NCBI RefSeq assembly: GCF_954871325.1 | Contig: NC_088776.1 | Span: 35,202,508-35,266,507, forward strand | Length of the DNA stretch: 64,000 nucleotides | DNA from: Gordionus sp. m RMFG-2023 | Taxonomy: Eukaryota > Nematomorpha > Gordioida > Chordodea > Parachordodidae | Direction: 5' to 3' | Shown: in pieces, positions 14,601 to 26,600 of the stretch | How the letters are laid out: the number at the start of each line of letters is the position of its first letter | Position numbering within the stretch: position 1 is the first letter of the stretch | The notes under the pieces: generated by a model | The model's input: only the letters and a program-made list of their open reading frames with translations | Told to the model about the DNA's origin: nothing | The model's database searches: none | Translations under genes and position numbers: made by a program

Positions 14601-17600
14601 CAGTCTTTATTGAATCTTTCTTCTAAATTTTTGCTCTTTCTCATATTCGACGATGATATAGAAGAAATCTATTCCTTAAAATATGAAAGACAATCAAAGA
14701 CTCTTTAGAAGAAGTTTTAAATATCACATTATCCTCCTTGTCATAGATGCAAGGATCCCTTCCTCCTAAACCCGGGGGTATAGGGATCCAATCTCCAATT
14801 TCTTTATAACTGACAGCTTTCATTTCATCGCCTCTCTATTCCAATGAGTTAATAAACGAATCACTTTTACCAGAACTCCAGACAGCTTTTACCACATGGG
14901 ACAATAATAATACAACACACTTCGTCCAACAAGCTTCCTCCAAAAAGATTAATACTCACCATTAATTGTACGTTCCGTCTATTTTCTCCCTTCGAACCCG
15001 CAAACAGAGGAACTTACTAATTTTCTTTTTACTAATAACCACAATGAATAAGAATCGTGGTCACCCACTGTCAAAAACTTAGACACATACATCTCTCCCG
15101 AAGAACTCAGGATATCATTGTGGCTCCGTCCTAACTGCAATAACACTCATGTACCCTTTACAACACTCCGGTTGGCAGTAAAGGGCACCACTCTTTAAAC
15201 CGCAAATTTTCTAAGGGCAGATACCCCTGCCACTGGTGAATTATAACATAATCCTACAAGGTGCTTATCATCCAACATTTATTCCAACTGAACCATTCGG
15301 ACCAAATATTTTCCACAATAAAAGACTATGTCACTTTTACTCCTTGGTCGAAAGAGCAATCTTTGGGTATTGAATTATACCTGTATAGATGCGTTTGTAA
15401 AATCGAACGCACAATACGCTTCAAATGCGACCATCGAATCATCCAAGCTTAACAAATATTCCCATATAGAGAACGTATTTTTTTTAACCCTTTATTACTA
15501 CCACATTAGGGAACTTCGGCGACGAATCTATTTTATTTTTAGAAACTAGGTTTAAAGCCAACAGCAATCACTGGAGATCCTAAAGAAAATTTATATCGTA
15601 GGCAAAGAATATCTCCAGATACGTAAATCTAAATTTATCTCCAACCTTGGCTCAATGCCTGACAAATCTTTATAATCCCCCCTTCCCCCTGTTTTTTAAT
15701 ACTTTATTTTAAAAATATATTAATATATATTAATGAATTAGAAATTTTATACTTTAATATTCCTTAGAATAGGCAAAAAATTCTTTAGGATATGTTTTTT
15801 GTTCTAAAACAATTTTGTAAACCTGGCCACTATTTGACTGTATCTCCGACTCCATCTCACGTCGATTTGCCATGAGATATGGCTTATGAATGCTACTCAG
15901 CTTTTAATCCGAAATCATCTTCACGGTGGCAAAGATTGATTAAATTTTGCCATTCTTATATTGTGATCCTGCTCCATCTGAAAGTAGAGAATTTTTTTTG
16001 GGCGGCTTTAAATTTCTCTGTTAATTAACAGACTAAATATTTTTGGAATAAATGAACGGCAATTGTATTATGAATGATAGATTCCGATATTATTACATAA
16101 CTTAAATGATTTAAATTATTAAGTGTTTTGTAATAAATTACAAAAGGATGAATGGTGACTTGCCTAATGAATCCTTGTATTTCATCTTGAACCACAGAGG
16201 CATAATTTTTAGCAATATCTCTCTGGACGATATATTCTTCATTTTAATAGAAATACCTTAAAAAGTTGTTGAGATCAATTTAAAAATTTTACAAGAACTA
16301 AATTCTTCGTTTTTCCTTGAGACTCTGTATCTCGGAAACCAGGTGTGCTAGTTATATAAAATAAACGGATTTCTTTTTTTTTACCGGTCTAAATAATTCC
16401 AGCAATTTTTAACAAATTCCAAAAATGATCGTCTGAAAATGGACCCTTTTGATTAATTTGACAAGGTGTCACATAAATTAGAAATATTTTAGTATAAAGA
16501 ATTAAAATATCCGGTTATTAAATTAGCAATAAAATTTTAACCATAATCAGTAGTTTCGTATAGCACTGTCTATTTTATGCAAATAAAAATGCCAATTCTT
16601 GGTAAAAATAATAGATGATAGCGTCGCCAAGGATTTCACATCGTATATGCATATATGAGGTGTCTATAAAAGGTAAAATAAAATTTTCTAAAAAAACGGG
16701 TAAAAAAATATAGGCAAACCGAAAGTTAACTCAAATTGATGCCTAATTTTTTTTTCACCTACAATATGATATATCTATTTTTACTATAAATAGTTTTTGA
16801 GATATAAGCATTTTAAAAATTTTACAGATTCTATAGTCACTATAATTCGCACCTTTGAGACACTGTATTTCTGGAACCAGATCTGCTAGTGAGCTAAAAT
16901 TAATGACTTTCTCATTTTTTTACCAATCTAAATAATTCCAAAAATTTTTAACAATTTTAAAAAGGGCCTGCCTAATCGCTATTGATTTGACATGGAATGG
17001 TCCTTTAGCACTATCATTATGTTATATACCTACTTTTTATAGCCTAAGATTTAGTTTATATAAGATAATATTTAGTAAAGCCAAATAATAATATTAAGAC
17101 TTTTTTAAGCCTTTATATATTTATAGCAACTCGTTAAAGTTTATTGATACTAAAAACTCATTTTATAAGCCATAAATCTTATTTTGGCGCACAAAATATA
17201 TTGTAACTTTTCTCCCAAATATAGTGTATTTATAAAAAAAAATAACTTTTGACCCTCCCCCCCCCCACTCGAAGTAAAATCATAACTGCATTTATTGACT
17301 CATTATTTTATTTTAAATGCAATTTTGCTCTTTTAGGTGAAGGAAACATTCAACAAGCAATCGAAAACGCTTATTTAGAACTCGACGATGAAATGAGACA
17401 TTGTAATAAATCGCATAGAAATAAAGAAAGAGAGAAAGAAAGAAAGAAAGAAAGAAAGAAATAATGAATGAAAAAGAAATAAATTTATCAAAGCGCTATT
17501 AAGATAATTTTGATAACGTAGTAATCTCATTCTCAAGTAACATGAAGGTCTAAAGATTTTTAAAAAAATTGTAATATATTTTTATATATTTTATTTCTTT

Positions 17601-20600
17601 ATATTTTAACGTCTTCTCTTAGAGTAATAAAGTAAATAAAATGGAGTCCTAAATATATACTAGTTTTTGAAAAATGTTATAAGATACAAAAAGCCAAAGT
17701 TTGATTTAGGAAAATAAAAGATTATATTAGCATTGGATTCATGAAGTTAAGGTTACCATGTATTATATATATACTAGAGACCTTTATGGGCTATAATTTT
17801 TTGAGTCCGGCCCAGGCCTGCAAAATTTTCGGTCCAGGTCCTGCTCTTATTTAATATTATAAAGCACATATCCAAAATTTTAATTTATTGTATTTAATGA
17901 AAATATGGCAGTCTTTTGTTTACAATACTAAAATTTATTATTAAAAGAAAAAATTTGCAATATTTTTTTTAGCAACCGGTTTAAGTAAGCTAAATTTTAA
18001 TTAAAAAATTTTAGGCCTAGACCCATTAAAAAAAATTTCAAAAACTCAGGCCCGCTAGAAAATATAATATTATAGGCTGGATATGGGGCCGGCCAGGTCC
18101 ATGAAGGTCTCTGATTGATACAGCTTTTATTTAAAAAAAATTATTATTCAGGCGAAGAGCTTAAGAACGACAAATCAGGGACCACTGCCATTTGCGTCAT
18201 CATCAAAAACTCAAAACTATACTGTGTAATTCTTTTCATATTAATTTGTCGGTTAAATAATTTCGAAATAATTAAATGCTAGAAATCAGGTATTTTAAAA
18301 AATAAAAAACAATTGTTTAGCAAACGTTAAGGGAGAGCGGAGATAAACATGTTGACGTTGAGTAGGATTTTGTGAAAACTGCAAATATTAACGAGAAGTC
18401 TTGAATGATTATTTTATAGCTAGCTAACTTCTCTTCCTAATATTTATGTTACTTTTTAAAAATGTTTAAGTATAAAAACAGGGCACATTGGACATATTTA
18501 CATGGTGCAATGGGCAAATACTTTCTTACCATAGCTTATTGTTGGCATCTTATTTTCTATATATTTGCTAATATAATCTTATAATATTAATATTCTGGGC
18601 GGATACCTAAATAATAAATCATAGAATAGATAATAAAATGAAAATGTATTAAATCAAAACCCTTACTTTGGATTAGTATAATTTAATTGCTGAGCTAGTT
18701 TTATTTCCATCTTAAATTCAGTCCTATTTGTAAGTTCGCACCATTTGAAATTACTTAGAAATAATGATTTGATAGATATAAATAGCCCTACGTGCCTCTG
18801 TTCAACTTCCTAGTCTACTATGATGAAACTAAATATATTAGTTATTCTTTTTAACGGTATCATTTAATTGCACAGTAGAATAATCGAAATTCACAGTTTT
18901 ATACTGATTTCACCTTTTAATCAATATGTTCAGTTTTAAATGTTATCATAGTTTCAAATAAACTGATTATTCAGTTATTTTTAAATATTTGCACAGCTTT
19001 TAAATAAAAAATTTCAGTTTTAATTAAAATTTCAGTTTACATCAAATCAATGTATGCCTATTATAGTTAACCAAAAATAATTGAATGTCAGATAATATTT
19101 TATTTTGTAGTTGCAAAATATGTCAATATTTAATAATTATACTAAATAAATTATATTAACTGATCAAAACAATCAAGATTTGAAGATAATTCTCAATTTG
19201 CCAAACCTCCAATTAAGTCAAAAGATAAAGATTTAAATTGCATTTTTATAATTTATTTTTATAAATATATTTATTAAATATCTTAATATATACAGATGCG
19301 AAGTCAGCGGGGTAGGGAGGGTGAGAAATCTCTCCTCTTAGCAATTTTTTAAAAAATATAAAAGTACTCAGGGAGGTGGGGTGGGAGAGGAGAAATTCCC
19401 ACCCCATAACATGAATTTTTGAAAAATTACAAAAGAGTATCATGAATTGCAAAGTATTCTATTTCAAATAGGTTATATTTAATTCTAAATATTAGCAAAT
19501 TAAAATTTTATATTAATATTTTATCTCACTAAAATTAAAAGTTTATTTTCTTATCTTTTTTAAATCTTAAACCTGATGAATATAAGAAAATTTTATCAAC
19601 CAAAATTTTTTTATTGTTTATTATCTCTACTAATAACTATGATTAGAAAATTTCTAAAGCGTATGAAAAGATATCTAAATAGATAGAATTCGCTAAATTT
19701 AATTATTTCTGAGACTTCTGTTACAAGAAAAAAAAACTGCAAAAAGGCTGCACAACAAGACGGAGCCTTCGACATCAAGCTGTTACAGCATTTTTTGGAT
19801 CTAGAAGAGCCTATTTTGTATGATCTTAATTTAATAATCACCTGAAACACATATTTCATCTGAGGTTGATACATTATTAGATTTAATATGACTGTTGATT
19901 TTTTTCATTGGAATATATTAATAAATTATTTATTACACAACAATTTTATGCAATATTTTTCAAAAAAATGGAGTTGGCTGAAGTTATGAAAATCGCGAAT
20001 AATTATATTAAAACTTAGAAGATTAAGAGATAATATCGACCAGGAATTTCTCGAGATTTATGTGAGTGTTGAGGTGATAGCGAAATTATATGATTTTTTA
20101 CCAATAAACAAATTGTTCCAATATTAACGTGGACTCAATTGAAAATCATTATAAAATTACCGTTTATATTCAACTTATGGATTTAATTTTGATTCAAATC
20201 AGTGAACGATTTGTGATTTATCAAATAGCTTTATTTAATTTACAAATACTATCTGTCATATTTCCCTCTGATCTGAGGATATAACAAATCTTGATAGTGA
20301 AAGACCAATTAATTTCAGATATTAAATGGTATGAAGGATTTATTTTTGTAGATAATCCTCCAAGGAATACAATACATTGCATACTTTAAAATATATTTTA
20401 TACCAATTAGTACAAGCACAAATGAGATGACCTTTTCTTTATTACAGAGAATAAGAACCTATATCAAAAAGTATGATATCTTAATTGATTGAATAGACTA
20501 GTTTTACTCATCGAGATCTAATCTCCAACACAAAACAAATTTTAAAAAAATTGGCGCAATCATAAAGAATATTAAGTTTTCATTTATAAACAATATTTTG

Positions 20601-23600
20601 ACTAACTTTTTTAATCATTACAAAATGTTTAATTTTATATTTTATTGGGATTTACTTTTCATACCGGTTTATATAGCTACAATATTTTTTAACCGTATTA
20701 TATTCTTTTTTAATATTTTGTATTTTCCAATATTTTATTATTAGTGTGTTTGAAATTATCATATTTTCAAATATTATATATAAATTTATTTTAAGTTTTA
20801 GTTTTATTTTAATGATATTTGTTTTAGTTTTAATGTCTTACTGCATTAACAAAAATATTATACGATTTATATTTAGTTTTTTAAATTATTTTAAATTCAG
20901 TTTATATCATTATTTAAATTACATTTTATTTTATTAGCATAACTTCGATGATCGATTATTATAAACTTATTATTTTTAAATCGATTTAATCAGATATATA
21001 AAAGAAAAGATGTTTTTGAGAGATAGTTATATATTTTGAAATGTGATTTATGATATTTTATGATACTACTTTGATATGAATAAATTTATAGAAAAATATA
21101 TGATTATGATTCAAAGAGATTTGGCACACAATAGTATCCATTCGAACTCCTCGATTCCCTATCAAATAAAGTTTGGTTTTAATAATGATGATTAGTTCTA
21201 ATAAATTTTTAATGCATTAAAAAAATCATTTAATAAAAAAAATTATCCATACCCCCCCCCCCCCCCCCCACTGCTTCCGTTAAAAATTCCAAGCTACATG
21301 CCTGAATAAATGTAATGAATTTATAGGATTTTATTGAATTATAAGAGCCTTTCTAGCCTTAGCTGGTCTTCCTTTTCTTCTCTTTAATATTAATATTTTT
21401 AGCAGCAGGATGTGGTTTACAGTTGTTTAATCGGATTGCTAACCCAACAATATGTTTGCAGATATATAGTATATAAAAAAATGTGCAATTACGTTCCCAT
21501 TATTCAGGATTGACATGTTGATTATTTATACAATAAAGATTTTTTTAAAACTCTTCAAAGGTCGATTCAAATTTTTTAAAATGTATATATTTTAATATGT
21601 AATTGATATTCTATTATTAGCTGGTATTTGATATTCAATAATATCCTCAAATTCCTTAACTAATGTCTTTTTGTTTGACTTTGCAGTAGCTGGATGAAGT
21701 CCATAATTTTTTAGTTTATGGTTGGTTTAGTTTCAATGGTATTACTTTCCATAAAAATTTCTTAAACAAAAGTAGATATAAAACTGTAAAAATTGTTAAC
21801 CTCAAAAATAAACAAATTACTGTGCAACGCAATTTTAAAACTGAATTAAATTAAAAATTGAAATAAATGATAAAACTGAGCATTTTAAAATTAATAAAAT
21901 AATTTAAAAACTGAATATAATTATTAAACTGAAAATAATACCAAACTGTGAATTATTGATCTAAATCGAGCCTAATTCCGAACAAATTAGCTTGCCATCA
22001 TGTGTTTCCATCTTTATATTTCCTAGACTAACACACGTTCTATAGGAGGCACTATATGTATATGTAATTACATATTTAATAATCATTTTAAATTTGGGAA
22101 ATCTTCATAAAGATAATGAATGAGAACAATAAATATTTACCTATTATAATTTATTTATAAATAAATATCAGTCGTATAGTTAATATCCGGACCGGATCAA
22201 AATCTAGATCTTTAAAAGAGACCGTTTTATGATTAAAGACTAATAAGAAAAATGAATTTATTTATATTAATTTTTAATGACGGTAAAGGCAAATGTGGGC
22301 GATTCAAGGGGCATTATATGTATCAAGGGCATAGCAAGTCCTTTATCTATCGACCATAAACCTTCGGATCCTCAGGAAATCGCTAGGATTGAAAGCTCTG
22401 GCAGCTTTGTTTCCTTCGATCGAGTCAACGGTAAATGAATGGTTTATTATAAAAAATAATTATTTATCTCGTTGAGTGTTGGAAACTAAAAAAACATGTA
22501 AGATAAATATGAATGGTTTATTATAAAAAAATAATTATTTATCTCGTTGAGTGTTGGAAACTAAAAAAACATGTAAGATAAATATGAATGGTTTATTATA
22601 AAAAAATAATTATTTATCTCGTTGAGTGTTGGAAACTAAAAAAACATGTAAGATAAATAACTAAAGAAGTAAGAGAAAGGATGAAGGGAAAAGATAGCAA
22701 TTGTCTTCTTTCAATATTATTTTTGAAATAGTCTTTATCAATATTTGATTCTTTAAATAATGTTTATTTATTTAGGAATATTAGCTATGTCACGAGCTCT
22801 GGGCGATTTTTCTTTTAAAATCAACACAAATTTACCTCCCGAAAAACAATGTATTTCGCGTAAGTATACAGCTATATATATTTTTTTCATAATTATGGGG
22901 TTTACCATTTCAGGGAACTCCAAAAACTGCTTTGATTTAGATTTTATAAATATGGCCCTCTCCTGAGAACCATAGGACTCATTAACTTTTACCAAAAATT
23001 GTTACGATGAAAATTTTACATTTGTTTTATTATGAATTATTATGAGTATTATGAGGGAAAATACTGAATATTGTTTACGGCACTCCTTGCATTATATGCC
23101 GTATAAATTGAATATTTTTCTTTTTTCGATTATTTCAACAATCTTAACGGTTGTTATTTTAAAATGGTATATAGCTATCTCATTGTGATTTCATTACCTT
23201 TTAGTATGAGTATGAAACATTTACATAAACATTTAGTCTCATAATATAAGAGCTTTTAAATTCAATAGACTTCCAAATATACACCGGACAAAAATGTCCT
23301 TCATTTATAATTTTTTTATTTATAAACTTTAATATGAAACGTTTAACAATATACTACAATCCAATTTCCTTTAATCCAATTTCCTTTACTTAAAGGTAAC
23401 TATCAAATCTCACATGAATTTTTAAATTTAACTATGGCGTCACAAGCTTGATCTGATATATACACGATTCAAAAGTTAATCGAGTATATAAAAATATATT
23501 TAATAAAATCAATTTTTGTTGATTATTTAATATTAATAATTGTTAAAATTTATATTAAAAAAAAGCTAATTTGGAAGATATTTTACAAACTCGATCAGCT

Positions 23601-26600
23601 GTTAAATCGAGTAATATCTTTTCCCACTGTATATACAGCCTTACCCTTTCAGTCAGTGCGAATTGGCGGCTCAAAACAGCATATTTTATATACTTCGCCG
23701 TGAATTCGCGCTAACTGTGAATGCATGGTTAAGGCATGCCTTAAAAAAAATCAAAAATATTTTGGGCATGCTTAAATTAAATTTCGGCACATTGATCACG
23801 CTTCTGCTCCTCCAAAGACGCAACTGCATTTTAATTGTAAAACTATTACAAACAGTTCTTATATATCTATATTTTATCGCCGTTTTGGATAGCTTTTCCC
23901 GATGTAAAAACAGTAGATCTTACCACCTCCTCCGACATCGATTTTGTGTTGTTAGCCAGCGACGGTATCTGGGACGTGCTTAATAATCAACAAGTTGCCG
24001 ATTTTGTCGTAAGCCAAGCCCACCAAAACAGACATAAACCTCATAAGGTAATTGCTTACTATCTTTTATAGAGAGTGCTTTATTTTTTTATAAGCAGTGA
24101 CTTGATTCATAAGATATCTGTTCAACCCTAAAGCGTGGGCCGTATTGATGTTAGATCAGCTGCAAAATTAGAAAAAATGATTATAAAATATATAGTTTTA
24201 TATAATATATATATAACAAAGTAGTTTTAAGCCGGTTCTATAAAATTATATAGGCTTGGGTCGCCCCTATAACCCCTCAATTTTTTTCTCACCTTTCCTA
24301 TCTTGCAGTTTGTCACAATAATTGTTTATAAGTTATAGTTATTTAAATAAGAATGTGAAAAGGTATTTGACATAATTTTTAATTTTATAAATTTTTATTT
24401 CCACATATATATTGTTAGTGCTAGTTATTACTATTACTTAGTGTTGTAAACGAACACGTTCAGTTCATTTTTTGAAAAAAATGATGAACGGCGTTTCTTT
24501 TATTTTTGACGAACTTTGAACGTGAACGCGTTCCTTTTTTTTGACGAAAGCGTTCGAATTTAACGTTCTTTCAATTTTAAAAACACTTTTTATTTTTATT
24601 TTAAAAAATTTAATATTAATCCGTATTTAAGAAAAAAGTCTTATATTTTTAGTTTTTCCTTTTTCACATTTCATTTTTTTTAGCACGCCATTATGATAGT
24701 TTATTTTAATTAAATATTATTTTTATTTTATTTTTATATTACAATGATTTTTATTAGTCAAATTGAACGTTAAAAGTAAAACATATATACGTAATTTAAA
24801 AATATATATTAAAAATATATGTTATTTGTAAAATAAAATCTATATAAAAACTGTATAATAAAAAAAATTAGTATAATAAATTGTATGTTGGGTGGGAGGA
24901 GGTCAAAAAAGGGTGGATGGTATTGCAGTTAGATCTGCATATATCAATAGAAATGCGCTGTCTGAGATAGAAGCCTTCCTGTGGGTCACCAGTGATGGCG
25001 CGAATTTTTTTACCAAGGGATTTGAAAAAGTTATGGCATAATTGCCAAAAAAACCGGTTGTGTCGGATACGATTGGTATGAGATTGCAATTAGTTATGGA
25101 AGTGTATTTATTAATTTTAGAGTTTTCCGCTCGCACGAATGAGTTGTTATTAAACGAGGGAGCAAATCGGTCGATGCAAGTATAATCCCATGCTAATGGA
25201 GTTCCATTACTCCAAGGTATTAAGGGCAGCCCATCTGGCCCTATATTATTCTCGGTTGAGTATTGTTTATATTTTTATTTAATAGATTAGCATAATCATT
25301 GATATTATTATTTCATCATCTGATTCTGAAAATTCAAAATCAGATGAATTAACAATACCATGGCCAAATATGATAAATACAGTATCTATATTGAAGGAAC
25401 TAATCCAATATTTACCAAATGCAAAATATGCCCAAAAAGTATTATATCAGTTTCAAAATCTTTAGGTTCCAATTTAAAACGACATTTGATTGTAATTTAA
25501 TTATTTTATATAATATAACTACAGTATTAATATGATTTGTTGTAACACATTTTCACAACGTGAAAAAACATTCTTATAAAGTTAAATAACTTTCCATAAT
25601 TATTGTAAAAACATTTTGATATAATTTTTTTAAATTTTTTTTAATAATAAGAGTTTTTATTAATGAAGATTAACGTCAAAGTTATGAATCGAATATAATT
25701 TTTTGGAAATCAGGATAGGATATTTGATAATTTCTTAATAAACATAAGTGAAAGAAAATTCGAATTTAGGGTTTTCAGATAATTCCTATTTTTTAAATAT
25801 TTTTTTTTGGTTTATTTAAAATTTAATTGTTGTAGTTGCTTTTATTAACCTAAAATGTCGCATACCAAAAATCATCGAGATGTGCCACCAACCATTCTAC
25901 CCATAATGGAAGCCCCTACACTTCAATTTAACTTTCCGTAATTATTGTAAAAACTTGTTGAGAAAAATACATCCTTTTTTAAAAAAACTTTTAAAAACTT
26001 GAAAGAAAATTTTGAAAAAAACATTATATTTTTAAAAACTTCTGGTAACCTATGCACAATAGGAATAAATGGATTGAAAAAATTCACAATAATAGATGGG
26101 GCTTTTACTGCGATAAAATTCAAGATATACCTGGATGAATTATTCGCACTTTTACCATCAAATTCATTACTTATAATGGATAATGCTTCTATACATCGAG
26201 TGAGGATAATTAGTGAGAATTATCCAAATATCATATTTTTGCCACCCTATTCGCCGCAATTAAATCCGATAGAAAATTTTTTCGGAATAATTAAAAATCA
26301 ATATAGATCAAATTCTCCTAAACCCAATAACCGAAATGAAGTTACTTCAATTCTTACGAGTATTTTAGGCAATTATTTTACATATAATTTTCAAATATAT
26401 ATTCTCACACCTTAAAGTTTATTGAAGAGGGAATTCGATGCATTCCTTTAAATGATTGAATTTGTAATTGATTTATATTGTGCAATATTTTATTTACAAA
26501 GAATAAATAAATAATAAATGGTTTTTTTATTTTGGTGTTTCGAATTGATTATGAAAAATTCGAAACAAATAAGAATTATCTGAAAACCCTAAATTCGAGT

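Larger units (their letters stand above)
18892..21960 (-). mobile_element. Mutator-like (MULE) element remnant with a nested hAT
   Basis: Imperfect inverted ends carrying aattcacagttt and many iterated cagttt words lie at 18892-19045 and 21785-21960. A MULE-type C-terminus lies inside the right half on the - strand (21470-21340), and a hAT remnant (19440-20570) lies between. A 9-bp target duplication could not be recognised. The borders are therefore moderately secure and the family call rests on the SWIM/GRPAKA tail. Confidence 0.55.

Noticed and set aside
19611-19874. 87-residue - strand frame
   Set aside because: Antisense to a hAT remnant; the homologous copy at 46725-47960 does not keep it.
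20746-20937. 63-residue Phe/Ile/Leu-rich frame
   Set aside because: Composition is what AT-rich DNA gives by chance; it only mimics a membrane protein.
23663-23983. 106-residue + strand frame running into PP2C exon 8
   Set aside because: Starts inside a palindromic repeat and is in a different frame from the exon, which has a good acceptor at 23893.
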